Assembly: GCA_904419495.1 (NCBI GenBank)
Contig: CAJFRV010000013.1
Coordinates: 1-51,458 of the forward strand
Length of the DNA: 51,458 bases
Reading direction: 5' to 3'
From: an uncultured Clostridia bacterium
GTDB taxonomy: Bacteria > Bacillota > Clostridia > TANB77 > CAG-508
Shown: one piece after another, positions 34,699-44,057 of the stretch
How the letters are laid out: the number at the start of each line of letters is the position of its first letter
Numbering within the stretch: position 1 is the first letter of the stretch
Program-made: the position numbers and the translations under genes
Notes under the pieces: generated by a model
Told to the model about the DNA's origin: nothing
Databases searched by the model: none
Seen by the model: the letters and a program-made list of their open reading frames with translations, nothing else

Positions 34699-35490
34699 AT
34701 GGCGAAAATAAGTGCATGGGATAGAGTGATGTTAGCAAGAAAAATAGATAGACCCAAAGCATTAGATTATATCAATGAACTATTTGATGACTTTATGGAA
34801 TTACATGGTGATAGAAATTTTGGAGACGATAAAGCAATTGTTGGAGGAATTGCAACTTTTGATGGTATACCAGTAACTGTTATTGGAGAGCAAAAAGGAA
34901 AAAAAGCAAAAGAAAACATGCAAAGAAATTTTGGAATGCCAAATCCAGAAGGATATAGAAAAGCATTAAGATTGATGAAACAAGCAGAAAAATTCAATAG
35001 ACCAATTATTACATTTATTGATACACCGGGTGCATATCCCGGAATGGGAGCAGAAGAAAGAGGTCAAGGAGAAGCTATAGCTAGAAATTTATTTGAAATG
35101 TCAAAATTAGAAGTTCCTATTATTTGTATTGTTATTGGAGAAGGTTCTAGTGGTGGTGCATTAGCAATTGCAGTTGGAGATAGAATTGTTATGTTAGAAA
35201 ATGCAATTTATTCTATTTTGTCACCAGAAGGATTTGCAAGTATTTTATATAAAGATTCAAGCAAAGCAAAAGAAGCGGCAGAAGATATGAAAGCAACAGC
35301 TAAAGATTTGAAAAGCTTTGGAGTAATTGATAAAATTATAAAAGAGCCAGAAGGTGGAGCAGGAGAAGATTTCGAAAGTGTTATAAAAGAATTAAAAGTA
35401 TATATCAAAAAGAGCTTAAAAGAATTAAATAAATTACCTAAAAAACAATTAATCGAAAATAGATATGAAAAATTTAGAACAATGTGTTAA
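34699..35490 (+). CDS. accA: Acetyl-CoA carboxylase carboxyltransferase, alpha subunit
   Basis: A 263-residue alpha subunit, shorter than the ~320 of proteobacteria because the N-terminal helical extension is reduced, as in many Firmicutes. Core motifs are [16 protein letters not shown] (~74-89), [17 protein letters not shown] (~107-123) and [11 protein letters not shown] (~147-157). AAAGGAGGA supports the start. A 126-base gap follows accD; it holds no gene and no clear promoter. Confidence 0.95.
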   Translation: MAKISAWDRVMLARKIDRPKALDYINELFDDFMELHGDRNFGDDKAIVGGIATFDGIPVTVIGEQKGKKAKENMQRNFGMPNPEGYRKALRLMKQAEKFNRPIITFIDTPGAYPGMGAEERGQGEAIARNLFEMSKLEVPIICIVIGEGSSGGALAIAVGDRIVMLENAIYSILSPEGFASILYKDSSKAKEAAEDMKATAKDLKSFGVIDKIIKEPEGGAGEDFESVIKELKVYIKKSLKELNKLPKKQLIENRYEKFRTMC

Positions 35491-35602
35491 AATGTGACAC
35501 AAGTATGATTAAATTTAAAAAATAAATAAATTATAGGGAGTACTTTAAATGTAAGTATCAACTGCAATAAAAGATATCCCTAACAATAAGGAGGAATTAA
35601 AA

Positions 35603-36368
35603 ATGTTATTAGAAGGTAAAAAAGTAGTGATTATGGGAGTAAGAAACAAATGGAGTATTGCATGGGGAGCAGCACAATCAGCTTATGGGGGCAGAAGTAA
35701 TTTGTACTTGTTCAGCAGATAGTGTGGATAAAGTAAAAGACTTAATAAAAGATATGCCAAGAGCAAGTGTATATGTATGTAACAATGTAAGTTTAGATGA
35801 AGATATTGACAATTGCTTAGAAGAAATCAAAAAAGATCATGGAAAAATAGATGGATTGTTACACGCTATTGCACATGCTAATACAGAGGATTTAAGAAAT
35901 GACTTTATTCTAACATCAAGAGATGGATATGCACACGCACAAGATGTAAGTGCTTATTCATTAGTTGCTATTGTTAGAATGGCAAGAGAAAAAGAAATGT
36001 TAAATGAAGGTGCAAGTATTGTGGCTTATACATATTATGGTTCAGAAAAAGTAATTGAAGGCTATAATGTTATGGGAGTAGCTAAAGCGGCATTGGAAGC
36101 AAGTATCAAATACTTAGCAAAAGATTTAGGAAAAGACGGATATAGAATTAATGGTATTTCAGCAGGACCAATTAAAACATTATCAGCAAAAGGAATTAAA
36201 GATTTTGGATCAATCTTAGATGTAGTTGAAGAAAGAGCACCATTACATAGAAATGTTACAATTAACCAAGTAGGAGATAGTACAGCATTCTTATTTAGTG
36301 ATATGTCAAGTGCGATTACTGGAGAAATTATCCATGTTGATAATGGATTTTCAGTTGTTGGTGTATAA
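35603..36368 (+). pseudogene. fabI: Enoyl-ACP reductase (FabI type), frame-broken
   Basis: FabI reduces trans-2-enoyl-ACP with NAD(P)H in the last step of each fatty-acid elongation round. The first part reads MLLEGKKVVIMGVRNKWSIAW, the nucleotide-binding start, and goes out of frame at a run of five G (35687-35691). Removing one G gives AQSAYGAEVICTCS and a continuous ~254-residue protein with the SDR active site Y-x6-K in YNVMGVAKAALEA. The shortened frame stops at 35718-35720. AAGGAGGA precedes the ATG at 35603. FabI is usually essential unless FabK or FabV is present, so an assembly indel is likely. Confidence 0.88.
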
Positions 36369-36402
36369 GAGATTGTTGTTTTTTAAAATAAAAAAAGAGA
36401 GT

Positions 36403-36445
36403 AATTTTCAGGGTGAAATAAATTTAAGGTTTTACCCTGAAAATT
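36403..36445. repeat. Inverted repeat after fabI, possible terminator
   Basis: AATTTTCAGGGT (36403-36414) and ACCCTGAAAATT (36434-36445) pair perfectly, 12 bp. The bases after it are CTTAAAAAA, so a U-tract is lacking on plus, while the minus side has none either. It likely ends or stabilises the fab transcript. Confidence 0.5.
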
Positions 36446-36824
36446 CTTAAAAAAGATTGCAAATTATAAAAGTCCATGATATATTATTAACATAATTATT
36501 TACAATTAAATTCAAAAACTTGAATCAAAATTTTATTTCTAAAAATTCCAAATTGAAAAAATTTATATAAATTATTAATTTGAATAAGATAGTTTCTTAA
36601 GTTATTATGTTTATCAGTTAATTATTTTGCTATATGTTTATTATTAAAGTTCTTTATATAGTTTATAAATCAAATATATTTATTTCTATATATCCAGAAA
36701 TAAAGAATCATTATTTTAAAATATACAGTATTTCTAGATATTTTTATTCAAATTTTAAAATCTTAAAAAGTCCCAAGGTAATTTAATTATAGATAATTAT
36801 AAAACAAATACAAGGAGAGATTAA
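36446..36824. other. Non-coding, extremely AT-rich gap
   Basis: About 380 bases, visibly richer in A and T than the other gaps, with no open frame of note and no recognised repeat. A short ATTTCT/AGAAAT hairpin occurs near 36684. It ends in the AAGGAGAG ribosome binding site of the Rpn-type gene. Confidence 0.5.
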
Positions 36825-37720
36825 ATGGAACAGAAAAAAATAATGCCTACTAAAGAAAAAAGAAAACTATTATCTCCTAAATTAGATGTCGTATTTCAAG
36901 CTTTATTTGGAGAAGTGGGAAGTGAGAGAATTACAAAGAAATTTTTAGAAGCAATATTAGATAAAAAATTAGAGGAGGTAGATTTAAGTAGAAATATTAT
37001 ATTAAGAAGAGAAAAACCAGAAGATAAAATGGGAATATTAGTGTATTAGTGAAAATCAATAAAGAAGAATATTGTAATGTAGAAATGCAAATGATAGAAA
37101 AAGATAGACTGATAGAAAGAATTTTATATTATTGGTCAAGAATATATGGAAGAAATTTAAAGGGGAGTGAAGATTATATAGAATTGAAAAAGACAATAGA
37201 AGTACTTATTGTGAATTTTGAAATAAAGAAATTAAGAGAATTAAGCTATCATAGTAAATGGAAGATAATAGAGGAAGAAGAAAGAAAAATAATCTTGACA
37301 GAACATTTAGAGTTACATATAATAGAAATACCAAAGATATATAGGTTAAGAGAGAAAGAAGAGAGAGAAGAATTAGTAAAGTGGATAAATTTCATAGAAA
37401 ATCCGGAGAGTAAGAAAGTGGGGGAATATATGAAAGAAAACAAGGAGCTAAAGGAGGCAAAAGAAAAGCTAGAAATTATGAGTGAAGACGAGAAAATGCA
37501 AATTTTAGCAGAGTTAAGATTAAAAGCAATAAGAGATGAGAAAGCAATAGAGCGATTTGGATATAATCAAGGAATGGAAAAAGGAATAAGACAAGGAATA
37601 AATAAAGGAAAGAATGAAGAGAAAAATAAAATTGCAAAAAAAATGAAAGAAACAGGGGCAAAAATTGAATATATAAAAGAGATGACGGGATTAACAGAAG
37701 AAGAAATTAATTTATTATAA
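36825..37720 (+). pseudogene. Rpn family recombination-promoting nuclease/putative transposase, frame-broken
   Basis: The Rpn (YhgA-like, PD-(D/E)XK) proteins are DNA endonucleases that promote recombination and vary in copy number between strains. The start LLSPKLDVVFQALFGEVGSE is typical. The first frame stops at 37049 after ...KMGIL; the rest, KINKEEYCNVEMQMIEKDRL onward, is one base out of step. Adding one base after 37041 would give GILDVLVKIN, restoring the catalytic Asp that precedes the VEMQ motif by ~13 residues. The break therefore sits on an active-site residue. The C-terminus has the usual Glu/Lys coiled coil and a TGLTEEEI motif. Confidence 0.83.
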
Positions 37721-37739
37721 AATTAGTTAGGAGTAGGAT

Positions 37740-39320
37740 ATGAAATCTAATATTTTTAAATATATATTTATCATATTTGTAATTATTATTGTGATTGTAG
37801 CATTTTTTGTTATTAGAAATAATGAAAATGAACAACAAGCAGGAGAGGAGACAGCTACAAATACAAATGAAGAAATAGTAAAAGAAATCAGATTAGGAAT
37901 GGCACAATGTGATACATTAAATCCATTATTAACCACTAATAAAAATGTCCAAGATATCACAAAATTGGTATATGAACCATTAGTAGATATATCATCAGAT
38001 TATAAAGCGATACCAGCTTTATCAACGGAATGGGCGAAACAAGATGCAACAACATATATCATAAAGTTAAGAGAAAATGTCAAATGGTCAAATGGTGAAA
38101 GATTTACGTCAGCAGACGTGCAATTTACTTATGATAAATTAAAAGAAAATTCTTCAATATATTCGAGCAATTTAGAGCATGTAACAATGTTAGAAGTTGT
38201 AGATGATTATACAGTAAAAATGTATTTAGATCAGGAAATTCCATTTTTTGAATATTACTTAACATTTCCAATATTATCTAAAACATTTTATGATACACAG
38301 GATTATTATAATACCGGCATTGTACCAGTAGGAACAGGAAAATACAAAGTAGATAGTGTGCAGGAAAATTTTATAACCCTTACGAAAAATATAAACTGGT
38401 GGGATAGAGATACGGAAATTACGATAGAAAAAATCAATGTCAATGTTTATGATTCAGTAGGAGAATTATACAATGCTTTTAAATTAGGAAATGTCGATTT
38501 GGTAAGTACAAGTAATACCAATATACAAGAATATATCGGAACAATTGGATATAGCACAAAAGAAATAAAGGGAAGAGAGCATGATTTTATTGTTTTGAAT
38601 ACACAAAATGAACTATTAGCAAATCAAGAAGTTAGAAAGGCAATTTCGTATTCAATAGATAAGAATAATATTGTATCAAATGTTTTTCAGAACAAGTATT
38701 ATACTTCTAGCTTTCCTTTAGATTATGGTTCATGGGTATATCAAGAGCAAGATGCAAGTTCTGGATATAATCCTGAGCAAGCAAATCAATTATTATCAGA
38801 AAACGGATGGAGCTATAGAAGTGGAACTTGGCAAAAAACAATTAATCGTAGAACAAGAAGAATTGAATTGAACTTAATAGTAAAAGCATCGAATAGTACA
38901 CAAATATCTGTGGCTGAAAATATAAAAACACAACTAGCAAATCAAGGAATTATCATTAATATTCAGCAATATTCTGATGAACAATATAATATTGCGATTA
39001 AAAACAAATCTTATGATATGATTTTATGTAGTATGAATTTATCTCCAAATTTAGATATGTCATTATTTTTTGGAGATGGAAATTTAGCAAATTATACAAA
39101 TGAAGAAGTTACTAATTTAATGAATGAGGTGAAAAATACAACAGATGAAGAGACAATAAAAAAAGATTATGTAAGGCTTGCAGAAATTTATAAAACAGAT
39201 ATACCATATATTAGTTTATACACAAATAAGTATACGATAGCCTATAATACAGAATTAGTAGGAGAAATAAACTCTAATTGGTTTAATCCATTTTGTGGAA
39301 TAGAAACATGGTATAAATAA
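37740..39320 (+). CDS. ABC transporter substrate-binding protein, family 5 (peptide/oligopeptide type)
   Basis: A 526-residue extracytoplasmic binding protein of the DppA/OppA type. An N-terminal membrane helix (~7-26) without a Cys lipobox anchors it. The family-5 pattern appears in LVYEPLVD (~79-86), WSNGERFTSADVQFTYDKL (~115-133) and REHDFIVLNTQNELLANQEVRKAISYSIDK (split at ~281-310). The expected Opp permease and ATPase genes are absent on both sides, so it is an orphan here. RBS AGGAGTAGGA. It lies between the Rpn-type gene and recA. Confidence 0.88.
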   Translation: MKSNIFKYIFIIFVIIIVIVAFFVIRNNENEQQAGEETATNTNEEIVKEIRLGMAQCDTLNPLLTTNKNVQDITKLVYEPLVDISSDYKAIPALSTEWAKQDATTYIIKLRENVKWSNGERFTSADVQFTYDKLKENSSIYSSNLEHVTMLEVVDDYTVKMYLDQEIPFFEYYLTFPILSKTFYDTQDYYNTGIVPVGTGKYKVDSVQENFITLTKNINWWDRDTEITIEKINVNVYDSVGELYNAFKLGNVDLVSTSNTNIQEYIGTIGYSTKEIKGREHDFIVLNTQNELLANQEVRKAISYSIDKNNIVSNVFQNKYYTSSFPLDYGSWVYQEQDASSGYNPEQANQLLSENGWSYRSGTWQKTINRRTRRIELNLIVKASNSTQISVAENIKTQLANQGIIINIQQYSDEQYNIAIKNKSYDMILCSMNLSPNLDMSLFFGDGNLANYTNEEVTNLMNEVKNTTDEETIKKDYVRLAEIYKTDIPYISLYTNKYTIAYNTELVGEINSNWFNPFCGIETWYK

Positions 39321-39354
39321 GGAACAAGATAAAAGCCGAATTTCTATACAATAA
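39321..39354. repeat. Intergenic repeat family B, partial copy 3
   Basis: AAGATAAAAGCCGAATTTCTATACAATA matches the 3' half of copies 1 and 2 (written in two parts: AAGATAAAAGCCG, then TTTCTATACAATA). It begins at the stop codon of the binding-protein gene. Confidence 0.5.
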
Positions 39355-39372
39355 AAAAATTTAAAATAAGTA

Positions 39373-39400
39373 TTGACAAAACAAAAATTTGGTATATAAT
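39373..39400 (+). promoter_or_regulatory. Sigma-A promoter of recA
   Basis: TTGACA (39373-39378), 16 bases, TATAAT (39395-39400). The bases up to the start codon hold one half (GTTC at 39418-39421) of a Firmicute LexA box GAAC-N4-GTTC but not the other, so SOS control is not shown. Confidence 0.75.
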
Positions 39401-39441
39401 AACAATATCAAACAAAAGTTCAAAAAATGAGGAGGAAAATT

Positions 39442-40494
39442 ATGAGTGAAAATGCAGAAAAAAAGAAAGCGTTAGAAGCAGCAATGAGTCAAATAGAAAA
39501 ACAATTTGGTAAAGGTTCTGTTATGAAATTAGGAGAATTTAAAGCCATGGAAATAGAAGCAATTCCAACAGGTGCTTTAAGTCTAGATATTGCACTAGGA
39601 ATTGGAGGCGTACCTAGAGGAAGAATTATAGAAGTATTTGGACCAGAATCTTCTGGTAAAACAACATTAGCTTTACACATAGTAGCAGAAGCACAAAAAA
39701 TGGGAGGAGAAGCAGCATTTATAGATGCAGAACATGCTTTAGATCCTGTTTATGCTAAAAAATTAGGTGTAGATATTGACAATTTAATTGTATCTCAACC
39801 AGATACAGGAGAACAAGCTTTAGAAATTACAGAAAGTTTAGTAAGAAGTGGAGCATTGGATGTTATTGTAGTAGACTCAGTAGCAGCTTTAGTTCCAAAA
39901 GCAGAAATTGATGGTGACATGGGAGATTCACATATGGGATTACAAGCAAGACTTATGTCACAAGCTTTAAGAAAATTAGCAGGTGCCATCAATAAATCTA
40001 AAACAGTTTTAATATTTATTAACCAATTAAGAGAAAAAATAGGGGTTATGTTTGGAAATCCAGAAACAACAACGGGTGGTAGAGCATTAAAATTCTATGC
40101 ATCTGTTAGAATGGATATTCGTAAAATAGAAAATATAAAACAAGATGGAGAAGTAAAAGGAAATAGAGTAAGAGTAAAAGTTATCAAAAATAAAGTAGCA
40201 CCACCATTTAGAGAGGCTGAATTTGATATCGTATATGGTCAAGGAATTTCTAAAGAGGGTAATATTTTAGATATGGCTGTTAATTTAGATATTGTAGAAA
40301 AAGCAGGTTCTTGGTTTAGTTATAATGGAGAAAGAATCGGACAAGGAAGAGAAAATGTTAAAAAATATTTAAAAGAAAATCCAAAGGTATTAGAAGAAAT
40401 TGAAGGAAAAGTAAGACAAGATTTTGAAAAAGTATTTGAAGAAAGTCTAGGAGAAGAATTACCTGAAATTGATATGGATGACGAAGAGGAATAA
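39442..40494 (+). CDS. recA: Recombinase RecA
   Basis: A 350-residue recombinase of standard length that forms filaments on single-stranded DNA, catalyses strand exchange and triggers LexA cleavage. Walker A GPESSGKT (67-74), Walker [10 protein letters not shown] (~140-148), loop 1 [22 protein letters not shown] (split; ~156-177), loop 2 [20 protein letters not shown] (~193-212). The acidic C-terminal tail is typical. The start is the ATG at 39442 after GAGGAGG; the in-frame ATG at 39427 overlaps that site. Confidence 0.98.
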   Translation: MSENAEKKKALEAAMSQIEKQFGKGSVMKLGEFKAMEIEAIPTGALSLDIALGIGGVPRGRIIEVFGPESSGKTTLALHIVAEAQKMGGEAAFIDAEHALDPVYAKKLGVDIDNLIVSQPDTGEQALEITESLVRSGALDVIVVDSVAALVPKAEIDGDMGDSHMGLQARLMSQALRKLAGAINKSKTVLIFINQLREKIGVMFGNPETTTGGRALKFYASVRMDIRKIENIKQDGEVKGNRVRVKVIKNKVAPPFREAEFDIVYGQGISKEGNILDMAVNLDIVEKAGSWFSYNGERIGQGRENVKKYLKENPKVLEEIEGKVRQDFEKVFEESLGEELPEIDMDDEEE

Positions 40495-40608
40495 GCTATT
40501 ATTGCAAGAAAGTATAAGTAAAAAATAAGTTATTTACATATTAAGGGGGATACAAAATGTATCTCTCTTATTGATATTTTAGATACTTTATAGTAAAATA
40601 TAAAGAAA

Positions 40609-40687
40609 GCATGTATAGCGAAATCAAAGATTTTTCTATACAATAGTAAAGTGCATACATTGGGATAAGATAAAAGCTAAAATTTTC
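40609..40687. repeat. Intergenic repeat family B, copy 4 (rearranged)
   Basis: TGTATAGCGAAATC pairs with GATTTTTCTATACA (40612-40642), and a second unit with GGATAAGATAAAAGC follows (40663-40677). Elements of copies 1-3 are shuffled. The gap from recA to the Nudix gene holds no gene; a weak GATACA/TGTATC hairpin at ~40546-40563 could end recA. Confidence 0.5.
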
Positions 40688-40710
40688 GTAAAAAGAAAAT
40701 GGAGGAAAAA

Positions 40711-41181
40711 ATGAAAGAAAAATATAGAACACTATCAGCAGTTATGCTAATGTTAATGAGAGAAAATAATGGAGTGGAAGAAATTTTATTACAAAAAAGA
40801 AAAAATACAGGATATATGGATGGCTATTGGGATTGTTCAGCAAGTGGACATGTAGAGAATATGGAGAGCATGAAAATGGCAATGCAGAGAGAAGCAAAAG
40901 AGGAATTATCAATTGATATTGATATAGAAGATTTAGAATTTGTTTCACTAATCCATAAAATAAACGGCGTAGATACAATTTATTATAATGGATATTTTAA
41001 ATCTACAAAATGGAAAGGAGAGCCTAAGATAGGAGAACCAGAAAAAAATGAAGAAATACAATGGTTTGATATTTGTAAGCTTCCAGAAAATTTAGTAGAT
41101 GATAGAAAACAAGCAATTTATAATTATATACATAAAATACCATATAGTGAGTTTGGATGGAATGAAAGAAAACAAAAGTAA
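40711..41181 (+). CDS. Nudix hydrolase
   Basis: A 156-residue Nudix enzyme that cleaves nucleoside diphosphates linked to another group. The Nudix box GHVENME-x7-REAKEEL runs from Gly46 to Leu66, with all the invariant residues. The LQKRKNTGYMDGYWDCSASGH segment (split ~28-47) resembles the isopentenyl-diphosphate isomerase/ADP-ribose type, so the substrate is open. The start is set at 40711 after GGAGG; the in-frame ATG at 40699 overlaps that site. It starts a four-gene run of Nudix-HAD-recX-scpA. Confidence 0.9.
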   Translation: MKEKYRTLSAVMLMLMRENNGVEEILLQKRKNTGYMDGYWDCSASGHVENMESMKMAMQREAKEELSIDIDIEDLEFVSLIHKINGVDTIYYNGYFKSTKWKGEPKIGEPEKNEEIQWFDICKLPENLVDDRKQAIYNYIHKIPYSEFGWNERKQK

Positions 41182-41192
41182 AGGTGGATGTT

Positions 41193-42035
41193 ATGATAAA
41201 ATTATTAGCCAGTGATTTAGATGGAACAATTATTGATAATTATAATCAAGTAACAAATGAAGATTTACAAGTAATTCATAAACTCAACAATACTAATGTT
41301 AGTTTTGCAGTATGTACTGGAAAGACATATTCTATGACAAAACATATATGTAATAAATTAAATCCTACATATGGGATTTTTGGAAATGGTACACAAATTG
41401 TAAATTTAAAAACTGGTGAAGAGATTAAAAGAAATGTTGTATCAAATTTTAAAGCGATAGAGTGCTTGAAAATTGCAGAAAAAAATCACCTACATATTCA
41501 TATTTATACAGAAGATAAAATTATATCTCAACAGCAATTAAAATATATGGCTTTTAGAAACTATATTTTATACAAAGACCAAGTTCAATTTAAAGTAGTA
41601 GAATCTTTAGAAAAATATATACAGGAAAAAAATCCAAACATATTAAAATTAGTTATATCAGGAGAAAAAGATCTAAAAGATGTAAAAGAACAGATAGAAG
41701 AAAAAGAAGATTTAAGAGCTATACAAATAAAGAAATATCGTGAATATAAAGATAAAGTCATTAATCAAGAATATGAATATTTAGACATTGTACCAGAACA
41801 TGTAACAAAATATGATGCTATTCAACAACTAAGTCACTACCTAAACATTCAAAATGAAGAAGTAATGGCTGTAGGTGATAACATTAATGATATAGAAATG
41901 ATAAAACATTCAGGAGTAGGTGTAGCAATCGGTGATAGTTACCAAGAAGTAAAAGATGTAGCAAATTATGTAACAAAAAATACAGTGAAAAATGGAGGAT
42001 TTGCGGAAGCAGTATATAAATTCATACAGTTGTGA
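41193..42035 (+). CDS. Cof-type HAD-IIB family phosphatase
   Basis: A 280-residue HAD phosphatase. Motif I ASDLDGT has the nucleophile Asp8 and acid/base Asp10, motif II is the CTGKT threonine (~44-48), motif III a Lys before the PEH segment (~200), and motif IV GDNINDIEMI (~229-238). The cap type is IIB. These enzymes dephosphorylate sugar phosphates, flavin precursors or PLP. Start at 41193 after AAGGTGG; the in-frame GTG at 41184 belongs to that site. Two to three bases separate the Nudix stop from this leader. Confidence 0.9.
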   Translation: MIKLLASDLDGTIIDNYNQVTNEDLQVIHKLNNTNVSFAVCTGKTYSMTKHICNKLNPTYGIFGNGTQIVNLKTGEEIKRNVVSNFKAIECLKIAEKNHLHIHIYTEDKIISQQQLKYMAFRNYILYKDQVQFKVVESLEKYIQEKNPNILKLVISGEKDLKDVKEQIEEKEDLRAIQIKKYREYKDKVINQEYEYLDIVPEHVTKYDAIQQLSHYLNIQNEEVMAVGDNINDIEMIKHSGVGVAIGDSYQEVKDVANYVTKNTVKNGGFAEAVYKFIQL

Positions 42036-42065
42036 TGTATTAAATGAATAGAAAAAGGAGAAAAG

Positions 42066-42512
42066 ATGTATACAATAGAAGAATTTGATAAAGAAAAAAC
42101 AAAAGTATTAAAATATGTATTGTATAAAAAAAGAAGTGAAAATGAAATCAGAAAAAAATTTGAAAATGAGATACAAGAAAATTTACTAGAAGATATCATT
42201 GAATATCTAAAAGAGGCAGAATATATTGATGATAAAGAATACATTAGAAAAACAGTTAATAATTTTATAGCTTTAAAAAATTTATCTATTCGAGAGATAG
42301 AATATAAATTATATAGTAAAGGTATTAAAAAAGAAGATATAGAAGATTATATCTATGAAAATAAAGAAGAATTAAATCAGTATGAAATAAAATCTGCAAC
42401 AAACATAGCCAATAAAAAAAGTACATCATTAGAAATAGAAGAAATTAAACAATACCTATTGAAGAAAGGTTATAACAAAGAAAATATCAATATTGCAATG
42501 GAAAACATATAA
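42066..42512 (+). CDS. recX: Regulatory protein RecX
   Basis: A 148-residue all-helical protein with the three RecX three-helix repeats: KVLKYVLYKKRSENEIRKKF (split ~13-32), YIDDKEYIRKTVNNFIALKNLSIREIEYKL (~53-82) and the C-terminal EEIKQYLLKKGYNKENI. RecX binds the RecA filament groove and limits its activity. It is close to recA (1.6 kb), as in many Firmicutes, but two enzyme genes lie between. AAGGAGA precedes the ATG. Confidence 0.87.
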   Translation: MYTIEEFDKEKTKVLKYVLYKKRSENEIRKKFENEIQENLLEDIIEYLKEAEYIDDKEYIRKTVNNFIALKNLSIREIEYKLYSKGIKKEDIEDYIYENKEELNQYEIKSATNIANKKSTSLEIEEIKQYLLKKGYNKENINIAMENI

Positions 42513-42551
42513 GTTAAGATAGTGATAAATAAAGTAAATAAGGAGTAGAAA

Positions 42552-43301
42552 ATGTCAATACTAACATTAGAAACAAAAAAATATGCTATAAAAATAGAGA
42601 ACTTTGAAGGTCCTTTGGATTTATTATGTCATTTGATTGAAAAAAACAAAATGGATATTTATGACATTCATTTAAATGAAATTACAGATCAGTATATACA
42701 ATATTTAAATGAAATGGAAAAAATGAATTTAGAAATCGCTAGTGAATTTGTCGTAATGGCATCTACCTTACTATATTTAAAATCTAAAAATTTACTTCCA
42801 AAACAACAAGAGGAAGAAGAAGAACTAACAGAAGAAGAGTTGATTAGAAGAATTATAGAATATAAAAAGTTTAAAGAAATTAGTAAGGTATTAAGACAGG
42901 ATTATATTGAAAATGGAAATCGATATTATAAAATACAAGAAAATATAGAATTACCTAAACAAAAGTTAGAAAAAGATTATGACAGTGTGGTGATTCCAAA
43001 AATATATAAGGAACTCATTGAAAGAAATCGTGTAAAAATTAATCAAAATGCCAAAAACATTGAGAAAATTGCATTAGTAGAAAATTATACAGTAGCAAGT
43101 AAAGTCAAAGAAATGTTTAAAGTATTAGTAAAACAAAAAAGATTTGTATTTAATAAATTGTTTTCATTAAATAAACATAATAAACAAGAAGTAGTAACTG
43201 CATTTAGTGGTTTATTAGAAATGTCGAGAAGAAAAAAAGTAGAAACAACACAGGAAGAACTATTTGGAGATATTACAGTTGAAAAGACGAAAAGAGCATA
43301 A
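42552..43301 (+). CDS. scpA: Segregation and condensation protein A
   Basis: A 249-residue kleisin that bridges SMC heads in chromosome condensation. The N-terminal FEGPLDLLCHLIEKNKMDIYDI (split ~19-40) is the family hallmark; the Glu-rich linker (~98-108) and the C-terminal winged-helix region (FSGLLEMSRRKKVETTQEELFGDI, split ~220-243) complete the kleisin layout. The usual partner scpB is not next to it here, unlike many Firmicutes. AAGGAG precedes the ATG. Confidence 0.92.
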   Translation: MSILTLETKKYAIKIENFEGPLDLLCHLIEKNKMDIYDIHLNEITDQYIQYLNEMEKMNLEIASEFVVMASTLLYLKSKNLLPKQQEEEEELTEEELIRRIIEYKKFKEISKVLRQDYIENGNRYYKIQENIELPKQKLEKDYDSVVIPKIYKELIERNRVKINQNAKNIEKIALVENYTVASKVKEMFKVLVKQKRFVFNKLFSLNKHNKQEVVTAFSGLLEMSRRKKVETTQEELFGDITVEKTKRA

Positions 43302-43364
43302 AACTGAAATGAATAATAATCTATGATTTTATAAAAGATCCAATAAGAAGATTGATATAAATAT

Positions 43365-43393
43365 GTTTAAAAATACCAGAAAAGGAAAAACTA
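43365..43393 (+). promoter_or_regulatory. Predicted sigma-F promoter of the DUF2953-gerW unit
   Basis: -35 GTTTA (43365-43369), 14-base spacer, -10 GGAAAAACTA (43384-43393). Both match the Bacillus sigma-F consensus (GYWTA; GGNRANAHTW) exactly; the spacer is one or two bases shorter than the Bacillus norm but identical to that of the SpoIIQ-like gene at 47896-47924. Confidence 0.7.
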
Positions 43394-43424
43394 ATATAAA
43401 TTGCTGAAAAAGGAGGCAAATATA

Positions 43425-44057
43425 TTGGTTTTTCTTTTTATTGTATTTATTATTTTTACATTCATTATCATAACAGCTAAAATAGAAATAGAAATTATAA
43501 ATTTAGTTATAGATTCACAAAATAAGAACTATGTGAATGATAGATATAAAATTATATTGAGATTGAGAATATGGGGAAAACTACCAATTATGAAACTTAC
43601 AATAACAAAACAAAAATTAAAAAAAATTCGAGAATCTATAAAAATGGAGAAAAGAATAAAAAAATTAGAAAAAGATATTTGGGAGAATAGAAATAAAATA
43701 GATTTTAAGTTTCTAACTATAGCAAAAGAACTAAGAAAAGAAATTTATATTAAAAGCTTATACTTAAAACTACAATGTGGAACAGAAAATGCATGTTTAA
43801 CGGCAATATTAGTGGCTATTTTTTCAAGTATTATTTCTATAGGAATTTCAATATTACAGGTAAAAGAAGAAGATATAAGCTATAAAATAGAACCAATATA
43901 TATTGACCAGAATTTTATAAAAATTGTAATTTCTGGTATATTTCAATTAAAACTGATACATATTATAAATATGATATATGTATTTAATAAAAAGGGAGGA
44001 ATGAAAAAATATGAGCGAACATCCAATAGAAGGTCTTATGACTACAGCTATGAGTAG
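43425..44057 (+). CDS. DUF2953 family membrane protein
   Basis: About 210 residues with an N-terminal membrane helix (VFLFIVFIIFTFIIITAKI), a basic central part (~45-110) and the DUF2953 core ISKLYLKLQCGTENACLTAI-like segment near residue 125 (in the sequence it reads IKSLYLKLQCGTENACLTAI). Homologues (YtfI in Bacillus) sit next to ytfJ/gerW and are sporulation-linked. The start is the TTG at 43425, eight bases after AAGGAGG; the in-frame TTG at 43401 lies ahead of that site. Its last 47 bases overlap gerW. Confidence 0.8.
   Translation: MVFLFIVFIIFTFIIITAKIEIEIINLVIDSQNKNYVNDRYKIILRLRIWGKLPIMKLTITKQKLKKIRESIKMEKRIKKLEKDIWENRNKIDFKFLTIAKELRKEIYIKSLYLKLQCGTENACLTAILVAIFSSIISIGISILQVKEEDISYKIEPIYIDQNFIKIVISGIFQLKLIHIINMIYVFNKKGGMKKYERTSNRRSYDYSYE

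Noticed and set aside
39401..39441. LexA/SOS box before recA
   Set aside because: Only a GTTC half-site is present without the matching GAAC four bases before.
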